64,000 nucleotides of DNA from assembly GCA_000827325.1 (NCBI GenBank), contig KN832881.1, positions 1,014,616 through 1,078,615 on the forward strand, written 5' to 3'. The notes beneath the pieces are model-generated. The model did no database searches and was not told the origin of the DNA. It saw only the letters and a list, made by a program, of their open reading frames with translations. The position numbers were made by a program, and so were the translations under genes. Positions within the stretch are counted from its first letter, which is position 1. The number at the start of each line of letters is the position of its first letter. Of the stretch, positions 49,350 through 59,628 are shown in pieces. The stretch comes from Oidiodendron maius Zn. Lineage: Eukaryota > Ascomycota > Leotiomycetes > Myxotrichaceae.

Positions 49350-50113
49350 ACTGGATGAGTGCGTGGTGTGTTGGAGACCGCACTGGCTGCGTAGCGTTCT
49401 GTATTTCATATGGAGTAGTGCCACCAGTGCCTCGAGGATACCCGTTGCTTGGTCACTTTAATATACACGAATAGCCTCACGAAAACCATGATTCCATGTC
49501 CATTGACAAGCCCTCACGTGAACGTAAACAGCCCCCTGTCAAAAACTGCTGTACAGTCAGTACGTGCGTAGTGGTAGAGCATCTCGAGCCATACGTGAAA
49601 TATCGCAGGCCCAAACCCCCATCCCCCTTCCCGCTTCCTCTTATCCCACCTTAGTCAGCAATGTGGCCGAGGACGGAAGGCCGTCGATGGAGATGGAAGA
49701 GGAGAGACTGAAGGGAGGGCAGTGAGTGGCGCCCTGCGTTATCCTGGGCAGTGTCTGGCCCTCCTCTGCTCCCCATTAGCACAGAGAGGGATTATCAGCA
49801 GAGTCCCAGCGAAGGGAGGCGCAAGTCAGAACGGCCGGATCACCCATCTCACGTGCTTCTACGGTTTCTCCCATCTTTTGGCGGCAAGGCCCTGAAGGTG
49901 ACGTTTCGCACCCGCCGCCTTTATCTTGCTCTCCCTGTCGATAGCCCCCATCAACCCATCAACATCATCTCACCTCCTCTCCGACCTCCAGCCTCCGACC
50001 TCCGACCACGACCACCAGCATCACTGCTGCCGCCTTGCTGCGACCTCCCCTTGGCTCTCTTCCTCGTCTCTAATCTCCTTTTCTCGCCGCGGAATCCATC
50101 CACCTCTTCCAGC
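49350..50113 (+). other. Intergenic region and dsk2 promoter
   Basis: About 0.76 kb with the noxA 3' UTR and the dsk2 promoter. CACGTG sites occur at 49515-49520 and 49850-49855. A C/T-rich leader (CCACCTCCTC-type words) runs from about 49,960 up to the ATG; the open frame through it is probably untranslated. Confidence 0.55.
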
Positions 50114-51514
50114 ATGTCGGACGAGGCAGGCACGGGTGAGGCCGATCCCCAGATCACCTTCAAGGTCAAGACCTCCAGTGAGGGGCTGCATACCATCACC
50201 ATCGCCGAGTCGGTGACCGTGGCCGATCTGAAGAACCTGCTTGCCGGAGATGAGTACGAGAAGATCCCCGCTGCTCGACAACGCCTCATCTACTCAGGCC
50301 GGGTTATGAAAGACGAGGACCAGCTCAGCAAGTACAAAATCAAGTCGGGCAACACGATACATATGGTCAAGAGCGCCGCCAGCAACGCGGCTCAGAACCC
50401 GGCGAGCTCTGGTGCCGCTGCTGCTGCTGGTGCGCCCAGGGCAGCGGCGGGTGTACCTACGAACATGGCAGCGGGGACGGCAAACAACCCTCTGGCTGGG
50501 CTGACAGGAGCGCGATTTGCGGGACACATGGGACTCCCAGGCGCAGAGATGTTTGGCGCAGATGGCGGAGTAGGCCATTCCATTTCCCCGTGATGGACTT
50601 CCAGTGGCTAACAGACAAATATTTAGATGGGTGCCCCTCCCAGCGAAGAATCCGTTGCACAGATGCTTGAAGATCCCAACACAGCACAGATCATGCGTGA
50701 AGCGCTTAGAAACCCGGCCATAGTCGACATGATGATTCAAAATACTCCTCACCTCCGCAACAACCCCCAAGCCCGGCAGATCATACAGTCACCGGAGTTC
50801 ATGCAGATGATGACCAACCCGGAAGCCATCCGGGAAGCAGCGCGGATGCGCAGAATGATGGCAGGTTTCGGTGGAGGTGCAGGCGGATTCCCTGCACCAG
50901 GTGTCACAGACACAACTCCAGCAGGCGCAGCAGGAACCAACACTACGCCAAATCAACCTAACGCTCCGCCCTTCAACCTCTTTCCAGGAGCTGCGAGATT
51001 TGCTGGCCGTGGAGCCCCAAGCGCGCCAGGAGCGAACCCTTTCGCAGCGCTCTTTGGCCAGCCAGGTCAGATCCCCTCTCAGAGCCCTCCCGCAGCCGGA
51101 ACAACCCCAGCAGTGGCCCCGGGTACCACAGCCCAAGGCACTCCCGGCCAGGGTACGCCTTCTGCGAATCCCGAGAACCCTCCCGCCAATCCATTTGCGT
51201 CTCTGTTCGGTGGAGGGCCAAATCCCTTTGGACAAATGCCCCCCTTGACACCGGAGCAGATGCAAGAAGCCAACCAGGCTATCAACTTCCTCCGGTCGAG
51301 CGGCGTCGACTTTGGTAGCTTGTTTGGCGATCCAGCTCCACCTGCGAGCAGCAGCCCTGCCCCCCCAGCAGATACCAGACCACCTGAGGAGAGGTATGCA
51401 GACCAGTTAAGGCAGCTGAACGATATGGGGTTCTTCGACTTTGATAGAAACGTGGAAGCATTAAGGCGGAGCGGGGGCAGTGTACAAGGCGCGATTGAGC
51501 AGTTACTGAGCTGA
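50114..51514 (+). CDS. dsk2: Ubiquilin / Dsk2-type ubiquitin receptor
   Basis: Two exons: 50114-50569 and 50627-51514; 447 residues. It is a UBL-UBA shuttle that brings ubiquitinated proteins to the proteasome. Residues ~14-85 form the UBL (ITFKVKTSSEGLHTITI, RLIYSGRVMKDEDQL). An Ala-rich linker follows, then STI1-like repeats (MLEDPNTAQIMREALRNPAI, QIIQSPEFMQMMTNPEAI), a long Gly/Pro/Asn-rich region with NPFAALFG, NPFASLFG and FGSLFG short repeats, and a UBA domain from about 405 to the end (QLRQLNDMGFFDFDRNVEAL). The ATG at 50114 begins the UBL-proximal MSDEAGTG; the open frame extends further upstream but through a C/T-rich leader. The 57-nt intron sits between linker and STI1 region. Confidence 0.95.
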
Positions 51515-52025
51515 GAGGGGCTTTGTTTGAGAGAGTGCGGGGTAATTGCGTGGAGGCGGGCAGACGGGGTAACGGCGATACATAGCACGTGGAAGGAATA
51601 GTTTCTCTGATGCTCCCGATTTGGGGCGTAATGACATGGAACTCCTGACGGGCATGGTTACGAAGGACATCAACTGTGGTGTAGTTAAATCACTAGCACG
51701 GTACGCAAGTTGCTAACATGAGAAAACCTATCGAGCCAGATTTAAACAGGTCTAGCATTGAAGTATATTAGGCAAGTGAGGCTTCAAAGGGCGGTTGGGA
51801 TTTGCACAAAACTTTTGTAAGTTTAGTAATAATTATAAGATTATGCAACGCATGCTTATGAATGCGCATTTCCCTATCATACAGTTCTAGGCATAATTTC
51901 GTAAAGGAGACCGCCCAAGCTTTATATGCATGCTGGGTTATTCGCAACGCCCCTCCCAAGCAACGCCATTTCATGCCTCAAAAAGAGAATAGTAATAACA
52001 AGTCGTTACTCAATGGCAGTTAACT
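51515..52025. other. Intergenic region between convergent genes
   Basis: About 0.5 kb, AT-rich in 51760-51900, between dsk2 (+) and the Ser/Gly-rich gene (-). No feature seen. Confidence 0.6.
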
Positions 52026-53110
52026 CTAGACCAAGAGAACAGTGCATGCAGCCAGCGCCACCATGACTAAGTACCCCGATGACTGAATCAGGGCCTGCAT
52101 CCCCACACCCGCTCCGTTCGCATCCTCGGTACCACCAGGGATGGTAGTGCCATTGGGTAGCGTGCCGTTCAGGAGAATGGTGCTGGTACCATTCACATCG
52201 GCGACGTTGACCAGTGAGAGGTTCAGGTTGGCGTACGTGCCGTCTCCAATTAGAGAGTCGAGGAATGTGGTGTTGCCGCTGTCGTCGCAGCCGCACTCCT
52301 GGTACGCCGCACAGAGGCAAGTCACGGGTTTGGTCTGCTCGACGCCCTCTGTAGTGTCCTGACGCGAGAGTAAGGTCGCCCAGATTCCGCGGCGGCCGTT
52401 TGTGGGCGTATTCGTAGCGGCGGGAGCAGTGGTATTGGTACTGTTCGTGTTGGAGGTATCGTTGGCGGTGGCCGTCCGGTTGTGGAATGTGTATGGGTGG
52501 TTATATGGATAGGAATAGGCGCCGAAGAGCCAAAGACCCGGGAGGACGCCGACCGCAGCGCCTCCGATGAAGAAAGGCGTGATACCTAGGGGAGAGCGCC
52601 CTCCTGAAGTGTAGGGACTTGTAGCTCCTCCGCCATAGTATTTTCCTCCTCCGAACGTTGGCTGGACGCCAGAGCCCTGCTTCGTGGAGCCGCCAGTAGA
52701 AGAAGAAGAGGATCCTTTGCCACCTTTTCCTGATGAAGAGGAGCTCGAACTGCGAGGTTATTAGATTATTTTTCTTTATGAATGTGAAGCAGTTCAGCCT
52801 ATGTGCCACTGCTAGGAGATACATACCTGGATGAACCAGAGGACCCAGAAGATCCAGAAGATCCAGAAGAAGATCCACCCTCATCACCACCCGAACCACC
52901 TTTCCCACCACTGCTAGACCCGCCACCCTTTCCACCACCTCCCCCACCTCCTTTCCTCTTCCACAGCTCTTCTGAGGCCGCTATATCTCGCACGTCGAAT
53001 GCAACGTCATCTACGGCGCGCAGCTGAACGTCTTGTATAGGTTGGGGATGCGCGAAAGAGGGCGCGGAGAAGAGGAGTAGCGATGCTACTGTTAACGTAT
53101 GGAACTTCAT
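52026..53110 (-). CDS. Secreted Ser/Gly-rich protein with hydrophobic C-terminus (DUF7732-like, possible GPI protein)
   Basis: Two exons: 53110-52827 and 52749-52026; 335 residues. The signal peptide is MKFHTLTVASLLLFSAPSFA. The mature part starts with a charged stretch, then Gly8 and Lys/Gly/Ser repeats (GSSGSSGSS). A conserved-looking core follows with a hydrophobic segment (ITPFFIGGAAVGVLPGLWLF), YPYNHPYTF, many N-glycosylation sites (NRT, NDT, NST, NTT, NLS, NGT) and a Cys cluster CLCAAYQECGC. The very end (SSGYLVMVALAACTVLLV) fits a GPI-attachment or membrane-anchor signal. From memory this layout resembles fungal DUF7732 proteins of unknown role; the family name is uncertain. A cell-wall or surface location is inferred. 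Confidence 0.82.
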
Positions 53111-53925
53111 TATCGTGCTTAAACTTTTCTCTTCTCTAGAGACGGATTGTTCTAAGAGAGGTCAGTCTTGAGGTTATGAGACAATCCTCCGCCACCGCGA
53201 GAGGGATGTTTATGGAAATTATATACGCCGATGGTGAATCAGTTCACCCGACGGCAAAAAGCGCTGACTCTGCCTGACAAGGCGCCTGACGCTACAGGGC
53301 GCACTTGCCCCAGACATTTAATGACCGAATGCGCCAACGAGGCTGGGGCCATATTGGAATCTTTCGTAAATGCCAAGTGCCAAGAGGCGACTTACAAAAT
53401 ATTGCAGGGGAGCCTCTGAATGTCGTCAGCGCGAATTGCCCGTGGATTGGGGCAGTGTGCACCGGACGGCCAAGGCACTGCCTCAGCATCTTGCCCCCTT
53501 CCGCCTCTCCGACCCAACTCATGGAATGCTGTTGTTACACAGCTGGCGTTCAGACGCCGAGATGTTGAAACCGCCAAAGCGGTTTCATGCGACGAGAGCG
53601 AGGCCGTTTCCAAGATGGACAATGGAATGCTCGCTGCGAGGCCAATGAACACATCCATCCGATTGAAGATGTCGGCAGCTGATGCCCCTGACATACATGA
53701 AATATATTTTGATGCCTCAGGCAATAGCGGAAAGCCAACAAAGTGGTTAAACATTTCGATCCGATATCACGTAGTAGATCACGGGAGTGCTTTAACTTCA
53801 CAATTCGCAGGAGATCCCGAGCGAAGCCTATAGTAGATAACACACATTTTGTATACCCTAAGATGACCTGAGGACAAAGTCTAATACCACCCCCACAAGC
53901 GCCATCCCATATACACTTAAGCCAG
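53111..53925. other. Intergenic region upstream of the Ser/Gly-rich gene
   Basis: About 0.8 kb; promoter of the minus-strand surface protein and 3' UTR of uap1. A plus-strand open frame (53420-53833, ATG start) has no family signal and is not called. Confidence 0.5.
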
Positions 53926-55497
53926 CTATTTCTCTAGCTGTACAACAGTCGTGACAGTCTGGCCCGCTAGCGCCTCCAGTCCTTCTCCGCCCTACTTACG
54001 TGTTAGAAAGTCCGTTGAGCAGACCAAGGGGTTCGTATAACTTACATAACTGTAGAGCGGTGAGACCTCGACTCCATCGCTGTCACTACCGACGGTGGCA
54101 CCCGCTGCTTGCACCCATCGTTTGCCCTGCTGCATGATATCTCTCCTGCTCGTGTCTGGATCATCCACACCTTTGCCCCGCGCATTCTTCAGGGGCGAGA
54201 ATTCATCCTCGCGCTTGACTTCCATGCATGCGAACTTTTCCAATGGCATTTGCGGGAAGACGTCGAACACGAACTGCTCAAGTTTAATGCCATTGGGCGT
54301 CTCGGGCTTGATGGTCTCCCCGTTTTCGGTGTTGACGTATGGGATCTTCTTTTTGGCAATGTGATGTGGGAGCTTTTTAGAGAAATCCTTACTGGTCTGG
54401 AGGTACCGGAAGGAGTAGTAGTGATTGACGATATTAGCTGCGCGGAACTTCAACACATCGGGATGGTTGGGGTCCTTGGCCTCAGCAGTCTCCTTGTCAA
54501 TCTCAGAGTACTCAACGACGTCTGGCTTTCCGTCCTTCTGCAGGATAAGACCAACTGGCTCGGTAGCATCGCGCTTTCGTACCACCTTCGTAGCGATGTC
54601 GACGTCTTTCGAGGCAGAGAACCCAATGAATACGGGATCGGCTACCTTTACTAGGCAGTTATCGACGCAGTACGCGTGGATATGCTGGATCCCGCGGCTT
54701 CTCATGTCTTCCAGAACGTTGAACTCGACAAGCGCTTGGTAGAGACCTCCGTTTCCATCTGGAGCTACCGCAACCTTACCCTTGCTCTCTAGTAGAATCT
54801 TCCCGTCATTTGAAATGCACGGAAGGACCCCCTGTTCAAATATCATGACATTCTCTTTCTCGAGTCCGAAATAGTTGTTATCTCGAAAGTACTTCTCAGT
54901 TGGACCTCTGGTAGGGCCGCTGGTCATGACATACCAGGGCACCACTACCTTCTTCCCGTCGACCTTCTTGCTTGCCAGAGTTTGAATCCTGCGTATCCGC
55001 TCCGCCTGAATCTGAAATAGCGACTTATTCGAAGGGAGACCGATGTTGAAGCAGCCTTTGGGATCAGAGCTGCCGAGTCTTGTACCCTGACCACCGGCCA
55101 TGAGTACCACGCCGACCTGATTCTGTGCAATGAGGTCGAGGCCGGCCTGGTACCACTTCTCGATATCTTCAGGCTTCGAGTCGAGAATGCTGGCTGTAGC
55201 AGCCTCTGGGAGGGGTTCGAGAACGGGTTTCTTGGCAACATCGGATTGAGGGGGGCTAAGAACCTTTTTGATGACTTGACTGATGTATGGGAGATCGAAG
55301 GTTGAGAGTTGTTTGTAGAGCGCTGCTTTCTCTGGGGCACTAAGGGAATCATAGAAGGCAAAAACTTGATCTTGTTGTACGTCGACGTACTTCTGCTTCA
55401 AGTCGTTGAGTTCGCTGGCTGTGGGCTCCTTTGGAACCCCTCCGTTAGCCCCTCCACTGGGCATAAGATTGCTCAAAACGTTCCTGACGGCTTCCAT
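53926..55497 (-). CDS. uap1: UDP-N-acetylglucosamine pyrophosphorylase
   Basis: Two exons: 55497-54046 and 53991-53926; 505 residues. It makes UDP-GlcNAc from GlcNAc-1-phosphate and UTP, the last cytosolic step before chitin, N-glycan and GPI synthesis. The nucleotidyltransferase signature is [19 protein letters not shown] at about 130-148. Other family blocks are [79 protein letters not shown] and [10 protein letters not shown]. The final 22-codon exon adds [11 protein letters not shown] and the C-terminal strand; it is joined by GTAAG and AAGTAG borders. The ATG at 55497 starts at the normal N-terminus ([13 protein letters not shown]); in-frame sequence upstream is leader. Confidence 0.96.
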
Positions 55498-55902
55498 GAT
55501 GTGCAGATGAGGTGTCTGGGGAATAGAGGAGATGGAAATCCGACTTTGGATGTCCAATGGTCCCTTTATATTTGGGGATGTTGATGCTGTGTTCTTTTTA
55601 TAGCTCAGCCCCTCGACCTTGGTCAACACGAGGCGAATGCTCTGACTCGGCAACGAAACCGCAGCTCTTTGGCGCAAGATCTTCGTATACCGCTCTCTGC
55701 GTTACGAGGCACGCCCCATTAAACCATACGAATTCTGATGGACGTGCCAAAAATGTGAGCGTGCCCAGGGTTAAGCTTATACGCTATTGATTATTTTCCC
55801 TTTAGCTGACCCTGATAGCACCTCGTTATTACTGTACGATACTGCACTCAATATTCCAGCTGACTCGGCAGACGAGCTTTGACGAGGCTACGACACCCAG
55901 TT
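55498..55902. other. Divergent promoter region uap1 / DNA glycosylase
   Basis: About 0.4 kb between two start codons in opposite directions; it serves both promoters. No further element recognised. Confidence 0.55.
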
Positions 55903-56835
55903 ATGTCCTCGGTGGTGGCGGAAACCAAAGAGCCAGGGACTGTGAAAGAAGATGAGACAGATGTCTCGGTGAGCTCTACCTCAATACCTGCAAGCTTCAA
56001 AGGAAAGCTAAACCTTACGGACTACGCCTTTTCTCCCAAACAAAACAACAAGGGGGTGTCCAACTCTCCTCAGCCTCAAAGAGTCCTTCGCAGTTCAGCG
56101 TCAGCAACACCAACTGCTCTAAGCCCACGCTCCAGTCCTAAGCGGAAGTCGAATACCCTAGAACCGTCGCCGTCTCCTCGAAAGAAATCGAGATCTCCAG
56201 CCGGCTATGCACCTCCGTCCACCTACGCGCATCTTCCGGAGCTGCGTGATATACTCGAGCCCAACCTGATCTGTATGTTTGTAGGGCTGAACCCGGGCGT
56301 GCAGACCGCTCGCTCGGGTCATGCGTACGCTCATCCGTCGAACCTCTTCTGGAAGCTACTCCATAGCAGCGGCTGCACCACCCGGCGCTGTCGCCCAGAG
56401 GAGGACGGCGATCTGCCACGCCTGTTCCAGCTCGGGAATACAAATATAGTCTCCCGGCCAACGAAGAATGGCTCTGAGTTGAGCAAGGCAGAGATGGATG
56501 CCAGCGTAGAGACGCTCGAGAATAAAGTGCAGGCATTCAGGCCAGAGGCTGTCTGCATCGTAGGGAAGAGTATCTGGGAGAGCATATGGCGAGTGCGTCA
56601 TGGGAAAGTCATCAAGAAGGAGGAGTTTAGATACGGATGGCAGGATGACCGCGAGAGAATGGGTCTTGGTGACGCCGATTGGGATGGTGCAAGGGTCTTT
56701 GTTGCTACGAGCACCAGCGGACTAGCTGCTTCATTACTGCCCGCGGAGAAGGAGCGCATATGGAGGGAACTGGGAGTTTGGGTTGAACAGAGGAGAGCCG
56801 AAAGGTCTGCTTCTGCACCTGAAACCATCCTATGA
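55903..56835 (+). CDS. G/T(U) mismatch-specific DNA glycosylase (TDG/MUG family)
   Basis: Single exon, 310 residues. It removes thymine or uracil opposite guanine in base-excision repair. The first ~110 residues are disordered and basic (SPKRKSNTLEPSPSPRKKSRSP), suitable for nuclear import and DNA contact. The catalytic domain starts at LPELRDILEPNLICMFVGLNPG; the GLNPG motif is at 128-132, followed by SGHAYAHPSNLFWKLLH. The Asn in GLNPG is the catalytic-type residue of MUG/TDG. A later motif VFVATSTSGLAAS matches the minor-groove loop region. The ATG at 55903 is the first in frame; the frame opens upstream only from a TTG. The neighbour uap1 is divergent. Confidence 0.94.
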   Translation: MSSVVAETKEPGTVKEDETDVSVSSTSIPASFKGKLNLTDYAFSPKQNNKGVSNSPQPQRVLRSSASATPTALSPRSSPKRKSNTLEPSPSPRKKSRSPAGYAPPSTYAHLPELRDILEPNLICMFVGLNPGVQTARSGHAYAHPSNLFWKLLHSSGCTTRRCRPEEDGDLPRLFQLGNTNIVSRPTKNGSELSKAEMDASVETLENKVQAFRPEAVCIVGKSIWESIWRVRHGKVIKKEEFRYGWQDDRERMGLGDADWDGARVFVATSTSGLAASLLPAEKERIWRELGVWVEQRRAERSASAPETIL

Positions 56836-56932
56836 TATATTCCTTCCAATCCTCAGTAGAACATTCAGGCTATCAACTTGGCCGTAACATCTGGCTATAG
56901 CTGCTGAGTCCTTGGATGGCTTGATCATTGTA

Positions 56933-56947
56933 CACACCCTGGCAATT
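56933..56947. repeat. Target-site duplication, left copy
   Basis: CACACCCTGGCAATT, identical to the copy at 57658-57672. It adjoins the (ATT)n tail of the SINE-like element. Confidence 0.85.
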
Positions 56948-57315
56948 ATTATTATTATTATCCTCCGCAATGGCTAAGCCGCGGTACTTCTATACAATAA
57001 TATCCTATATACAAAGGCTAACGCAACCTCTCGGAAGAATCCTCACTGATATGCATACCCCCTTGTAATACAGGCAAATAATCGGGAGGCCTAGGTAAAC
57101 TCGTCCAGTGGCAACTCTGAACCAAACTTCCTCCTTCTCCCTGGGATCAGACCACTGTCCCTGCCTCTGGTGTCCAGCCCTGTCTCTCACTCAGTTCTGT
57201 TCCTAGACGGCCTCTGGGGGCTGGTCGCTTCGCTACTTGATTGGTCGCGGTTGTAGGGCCCTATCACCCTAGTCTCAAGCTCTTTGGTCGCGTATCAATG
57301 ATTTGGTCTTCGTCG

Positions 57316-57341
57316 TTTCTAGAGGCTCACCCCTCTAGAAA
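57316..57341. repeat. Perfect 10-bp inverted repeat in the SINE body
   Basis: TTTCTAGAGG (57316-57325) and CCTCTAGAAA (57332-57341) are separated by six bases and can form a stable hairpin in a transcript. Confidence 0.8.
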
Positions 57342-57356
57342 GGTAGGGTTTTGCCC

Positions 57357-57470
57357 AGGTTCTCGGTTAGGCGACCGCTGCTGTGGTATCCGGGAGCAGA
57401 AGCCGGGGCCAAGGTTCTCGGTTAGGCAAAAACCGCTGCTGTGATAACCGGGAGCAGAATCCGGGTTCAA
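57357..57470. repeat. Two diverged tandem copies (~55-58 bp) in the SINE body
   Basis: Two adjacent copies begin GGTTCTCGGTTAGGC and share CCGCTGCTGTG, CCGGGAGCAGAA and a CCGGG end. They differ by a few substitutions and a short insertion (GCGACCG versus GCAAAAACCG). This is an internal duplication of the element's body. Confidence 0.8.
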
Positions 57471-57536
57471 GCTAGGCCTAGGGGGAGCAGTCCTAGGTGA
57501 ACCAGCTAGTCATCTTCTGGGAGGCAACAGAAGAGG

Positions 57537-57658
57537 TGCCTAGAGCTGGATTCGAACCAACATCCCTCACATCACAGGTTTAAATAGGGTGGGCGAGACC
57601 TATTAGGTTCGATGATGACTTTTGGGACCCAGGCGCACGACCACTGCGCCATCCGGGC
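57537..57658 (-). other. tRNA-like head of the SINE (pol III A and B boxes)
   Basis: About 122 nt from the acceptor 5' side to the 3' side TCTAGGC-ACC. The anticodon arm TGGGT can pair with GCCCA about 40 nt later, so the head carries an intron-like or inserted segment, and a further ~28 nt lie before the T arm. The base expected to be U33 is C. The anticodon therefore cannot be read and this is probably not a working tRNA gene. Confidence 0.6.
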
Positions 57659-57672
57659 ACACCCTGGCAATT
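57658..57672. repeat. Target-site duplication, right copy
   Basis: CACACCCTGGCAATT, identical to 56933-56947. It adjoins the tRNA-like head; its first base could equally be tRNA nucleotide 1. Confidence 0.85.
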
Positions 57673-58008
57673 GCTTTACGTACAAATATTTGCTTGATGG
57701 GCATTAGCATAGGTGGGGAGCAGAGAAGCGGAGGCCTGGATGCAATGTGTACTTTATGATCCGGACATGGGAGCAAACTCTAGAGGTACGAACCTCTGCA
57801 GTTGACTATCATTGATTCGATTCTAGAGCTATGAGAGAGGAATATCGAGAAAGGAAAGTCAAGTATATATGCGCAAGCTGATACTAGCGGGATCTCCCGA
57901 AGAAGCGATGCTATTGTGCAGCAGTGCAAAACTACTTGAATGCCGAAGACCATAGAAACCCCTATGCACCAAAGAGCAGAATGCAGATGCGTCTCTATAA
58001 GAGCTCGT
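57673..58008. other. Short intergenic region between the SINE and mS38
   Basis: 336 bp; 3' flank of the mS38 gene. No feature recognised. Confidence 0.55.
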
Positions 58009-59165
58009 CTAATTTCGATCCAACCTTCGCCTCAAGTTCCGTGTCCGCTTCATAAACTTCTTATACTTGTGCTTCTTCATCTTCAATTTCCGTATCCTCT
58101 TCACGCTGAGTGCTAACATCCCATTCTCCTCCGTCAATTGCTCCCAGTATCGTTCTTGGCGGTGATACATACGCTCACGGAAGTTTGTAGGTTGTGGAGC
58201 ACTCTCCTCTAGTGGAGTGCTGTGGGTGAGGTATGTCACTTGACCATTATGGTCAGTTGACTCTTCGATAGTCAGGACAGCGGTATACGTTCTATGTTGG
58301 GCTTCCTCTTGAGCCTGCGCAGCTTCTGCCCCTGCGGCTATGGACTCCTCGGTTGACATGGGCATCGGGACTGGTGGCGGGTGGAAAGGTTGGTGCTTAG
58401 GAGACAAGGCAAGTTGAGAAAAGTTCATTTGCAGGTCGTTAGAGACGCCCTCAACTTCGTGAATATCCCCTTTTCGGTACGATTCTGCGTTGAGAGCAGC
58501 ACGTAGCTCATCCGCCTCAGAGCTCCATTGGTGCTGTTGTCTTCCAATATTGACTTGACTCGCTGCCCCAGTCGCAGATTCGAGATTGTGAAGCGTCCGT
58601 GACAAGGTAGAGATAACATCTGATGATTTCGAATTCGATCTTGTTCGAGGGGTGAAAATGGCGGCAAACGCATCGTCAGTAATCGCTTTCGGGAAGCTGC
58701 TAGTAAGAGAAATGGGGCGGTGGAGAGAGAAGAAAGAAGAGGCGTGGATTTCTGTAATGCATCGTTAGATGGATAAATGCTAAGAGCAGTTCTTCAAAAC
58801 ATACGCTGAGGCGCAATATGCTGTGTGCTGGGCACACTTGGAAGGTTTTGAATAACTTTGTCTCTGCCTTTGGCTCTGTAGTTCTCCTTCGTCTTCCGCT
58901 TGCCTGCCCTCGAAGCCTTCTCCTCGCTGGACTTTTCCTCGCTGTCCGGTCTGGTTTGTGTATGTGTCGGCACAGCTTCACCGCCTGCTACCTTTTTAGA
59001 TCCATTTGCCGGACTGGAAGGTTTCGAAGAAGAGAGTCTTCTTTGGTGACATCGATATGAGAGACTGTGTGCAGCAACCGCCCGTGGTGTTGAACTCGTG
59101 AGACATGGCGTAAGAGGGGTTGGTGGTGCCGTAAATACCACCCGCCGAACTGAAGATGAGAACAT
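58009..59165 (-). CDS. Mitochondrial small-subunit ribosomal protein mS38 (Cox24/AURKAIP1 domain)
   Basis: Two exons: 59165-58805 and 58751-58009; 367 residues. The last ~36 residues, starting MLALSVKRIRKLKMKKHKYK and ending RRRLDRN, are the hallmark of the Cox24/mS38 domain, which binds the decoding region of the mitoribosome; yeast Cox24 is needed for Cox1 and Cox2 production. The N-terminus MFSSSVRRVVFTAPPT is a typical matrix-targeting sequence, which is why the ATG at 59165 is chosen over in-frame ATGs at 59228 and 59261. The middle is long and low-complexity (Lys/Glu, then Gln/Ala), as often in fungal members. The intron is 53 nt with a CTAACG branch and TTACAG acceptor. A TCACGTGA palindrome lies about 100 bp upstream. 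Confidence 0.92.
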
Positions 59166-59628
59166 CTCTCCTCCAATCCTGAGATGTGGATGATGGTTGT
59201 TGTCGACGTTGAGGCTCAGGATGTGCATTCTTCTCGCGAGGTCGGCTTCGAGCCGCGCCACTTAAGTCACGTGATAAGTAGCCACTGATCAACCCGAATT
59301 CGGATCAAGCAGGTCTTGACTTGCAAATAACTACTCAGTATCTCTGCTTCTTAACTGGGTTTAGTAACATATGTTACACCATGAATTTTTAGTAGACTTT
59401 ATCCTGGATTTATAGGAACCGTAATTTTTTGCTACACTGATGTTTATTTGTACATAATCTTAGTTCTCTCCGCTCAGTCCGAGTGGCCCTGTAATTCAAG
59501 TTGATTTCGGTCCTTGGGGGTTTCTTTATGGAGGATTTCAACTTTAGTGACGACCTACCATGCCTGGATGTACAGGAAACCCCGATCAGGAAGGTTATTG
59601 AGCTTCCTGAAGACAAGAGCAACAATGT
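59166..59628. other. Intergenic region upstream of mS38
   Basis: About 0.46 kb. It contains TCACGTGA at 59267-59274, a centromere-binding-factor/bHLH type palindrome, roughly 100 bp upstream of the mS38 start, and the 3' UTR of the large gene downstream. AT-rich at 59350-59460. Confidence 0.5.

Larger units (their letters stand above)
56948..57657 (-). mobile_element. tRNA-derived SINE-like retroelement, 710 bp, with 15-bp target-site duplication
   Basis: Read on the minus strand, the element starts at the junction at 57657-57658 with a tRNA-like 5' end (G)CCCGGA. The A box TGGCGCAGTGG (57651-57641) and B box GGTTCGAATCC (57558-57548) follow. The D stem GCGC/GCGC, a T stem of five pairs and an acceptor stem of six out of seven pairs can be drawn. 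The non-coding body then runs to an (AAT)n tail at about 56961-56948. A perfect direct repeat, CACACCCTGGCAATT, flanks it at 56933-56947 and 57658-57672. Pol III promoter, body, simple-repeat tail and TSD together define a SINE mobilised by LINE machinery. There is no long ORF inside. Family and age are unknown; the intact TSD suggests a fairly recent insertion. Confidence 0.82.

Noticed and set aside
53420-53833. 137-residue plus-strand open frame with ATG start between the surface-protein gene and uap1
   Set aside because: No family motif, no splice partners, ordinary intergenic position; could be tested by transcription but not supported here.
54109-54654. 181-residue plus-strand open frame
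   Set aside because: Antisense shadow of the uap1 coding sequence.
57537-57658. Functional tRNA gene on the minus strand
   Set aside because: A and B boxes are good, but U33 is missing, the anticodon is unreadable, the acceptor stem has a mismatch and the piece sits exactly at the end of a duplication-flanked insertion; a SINE head explains it better.
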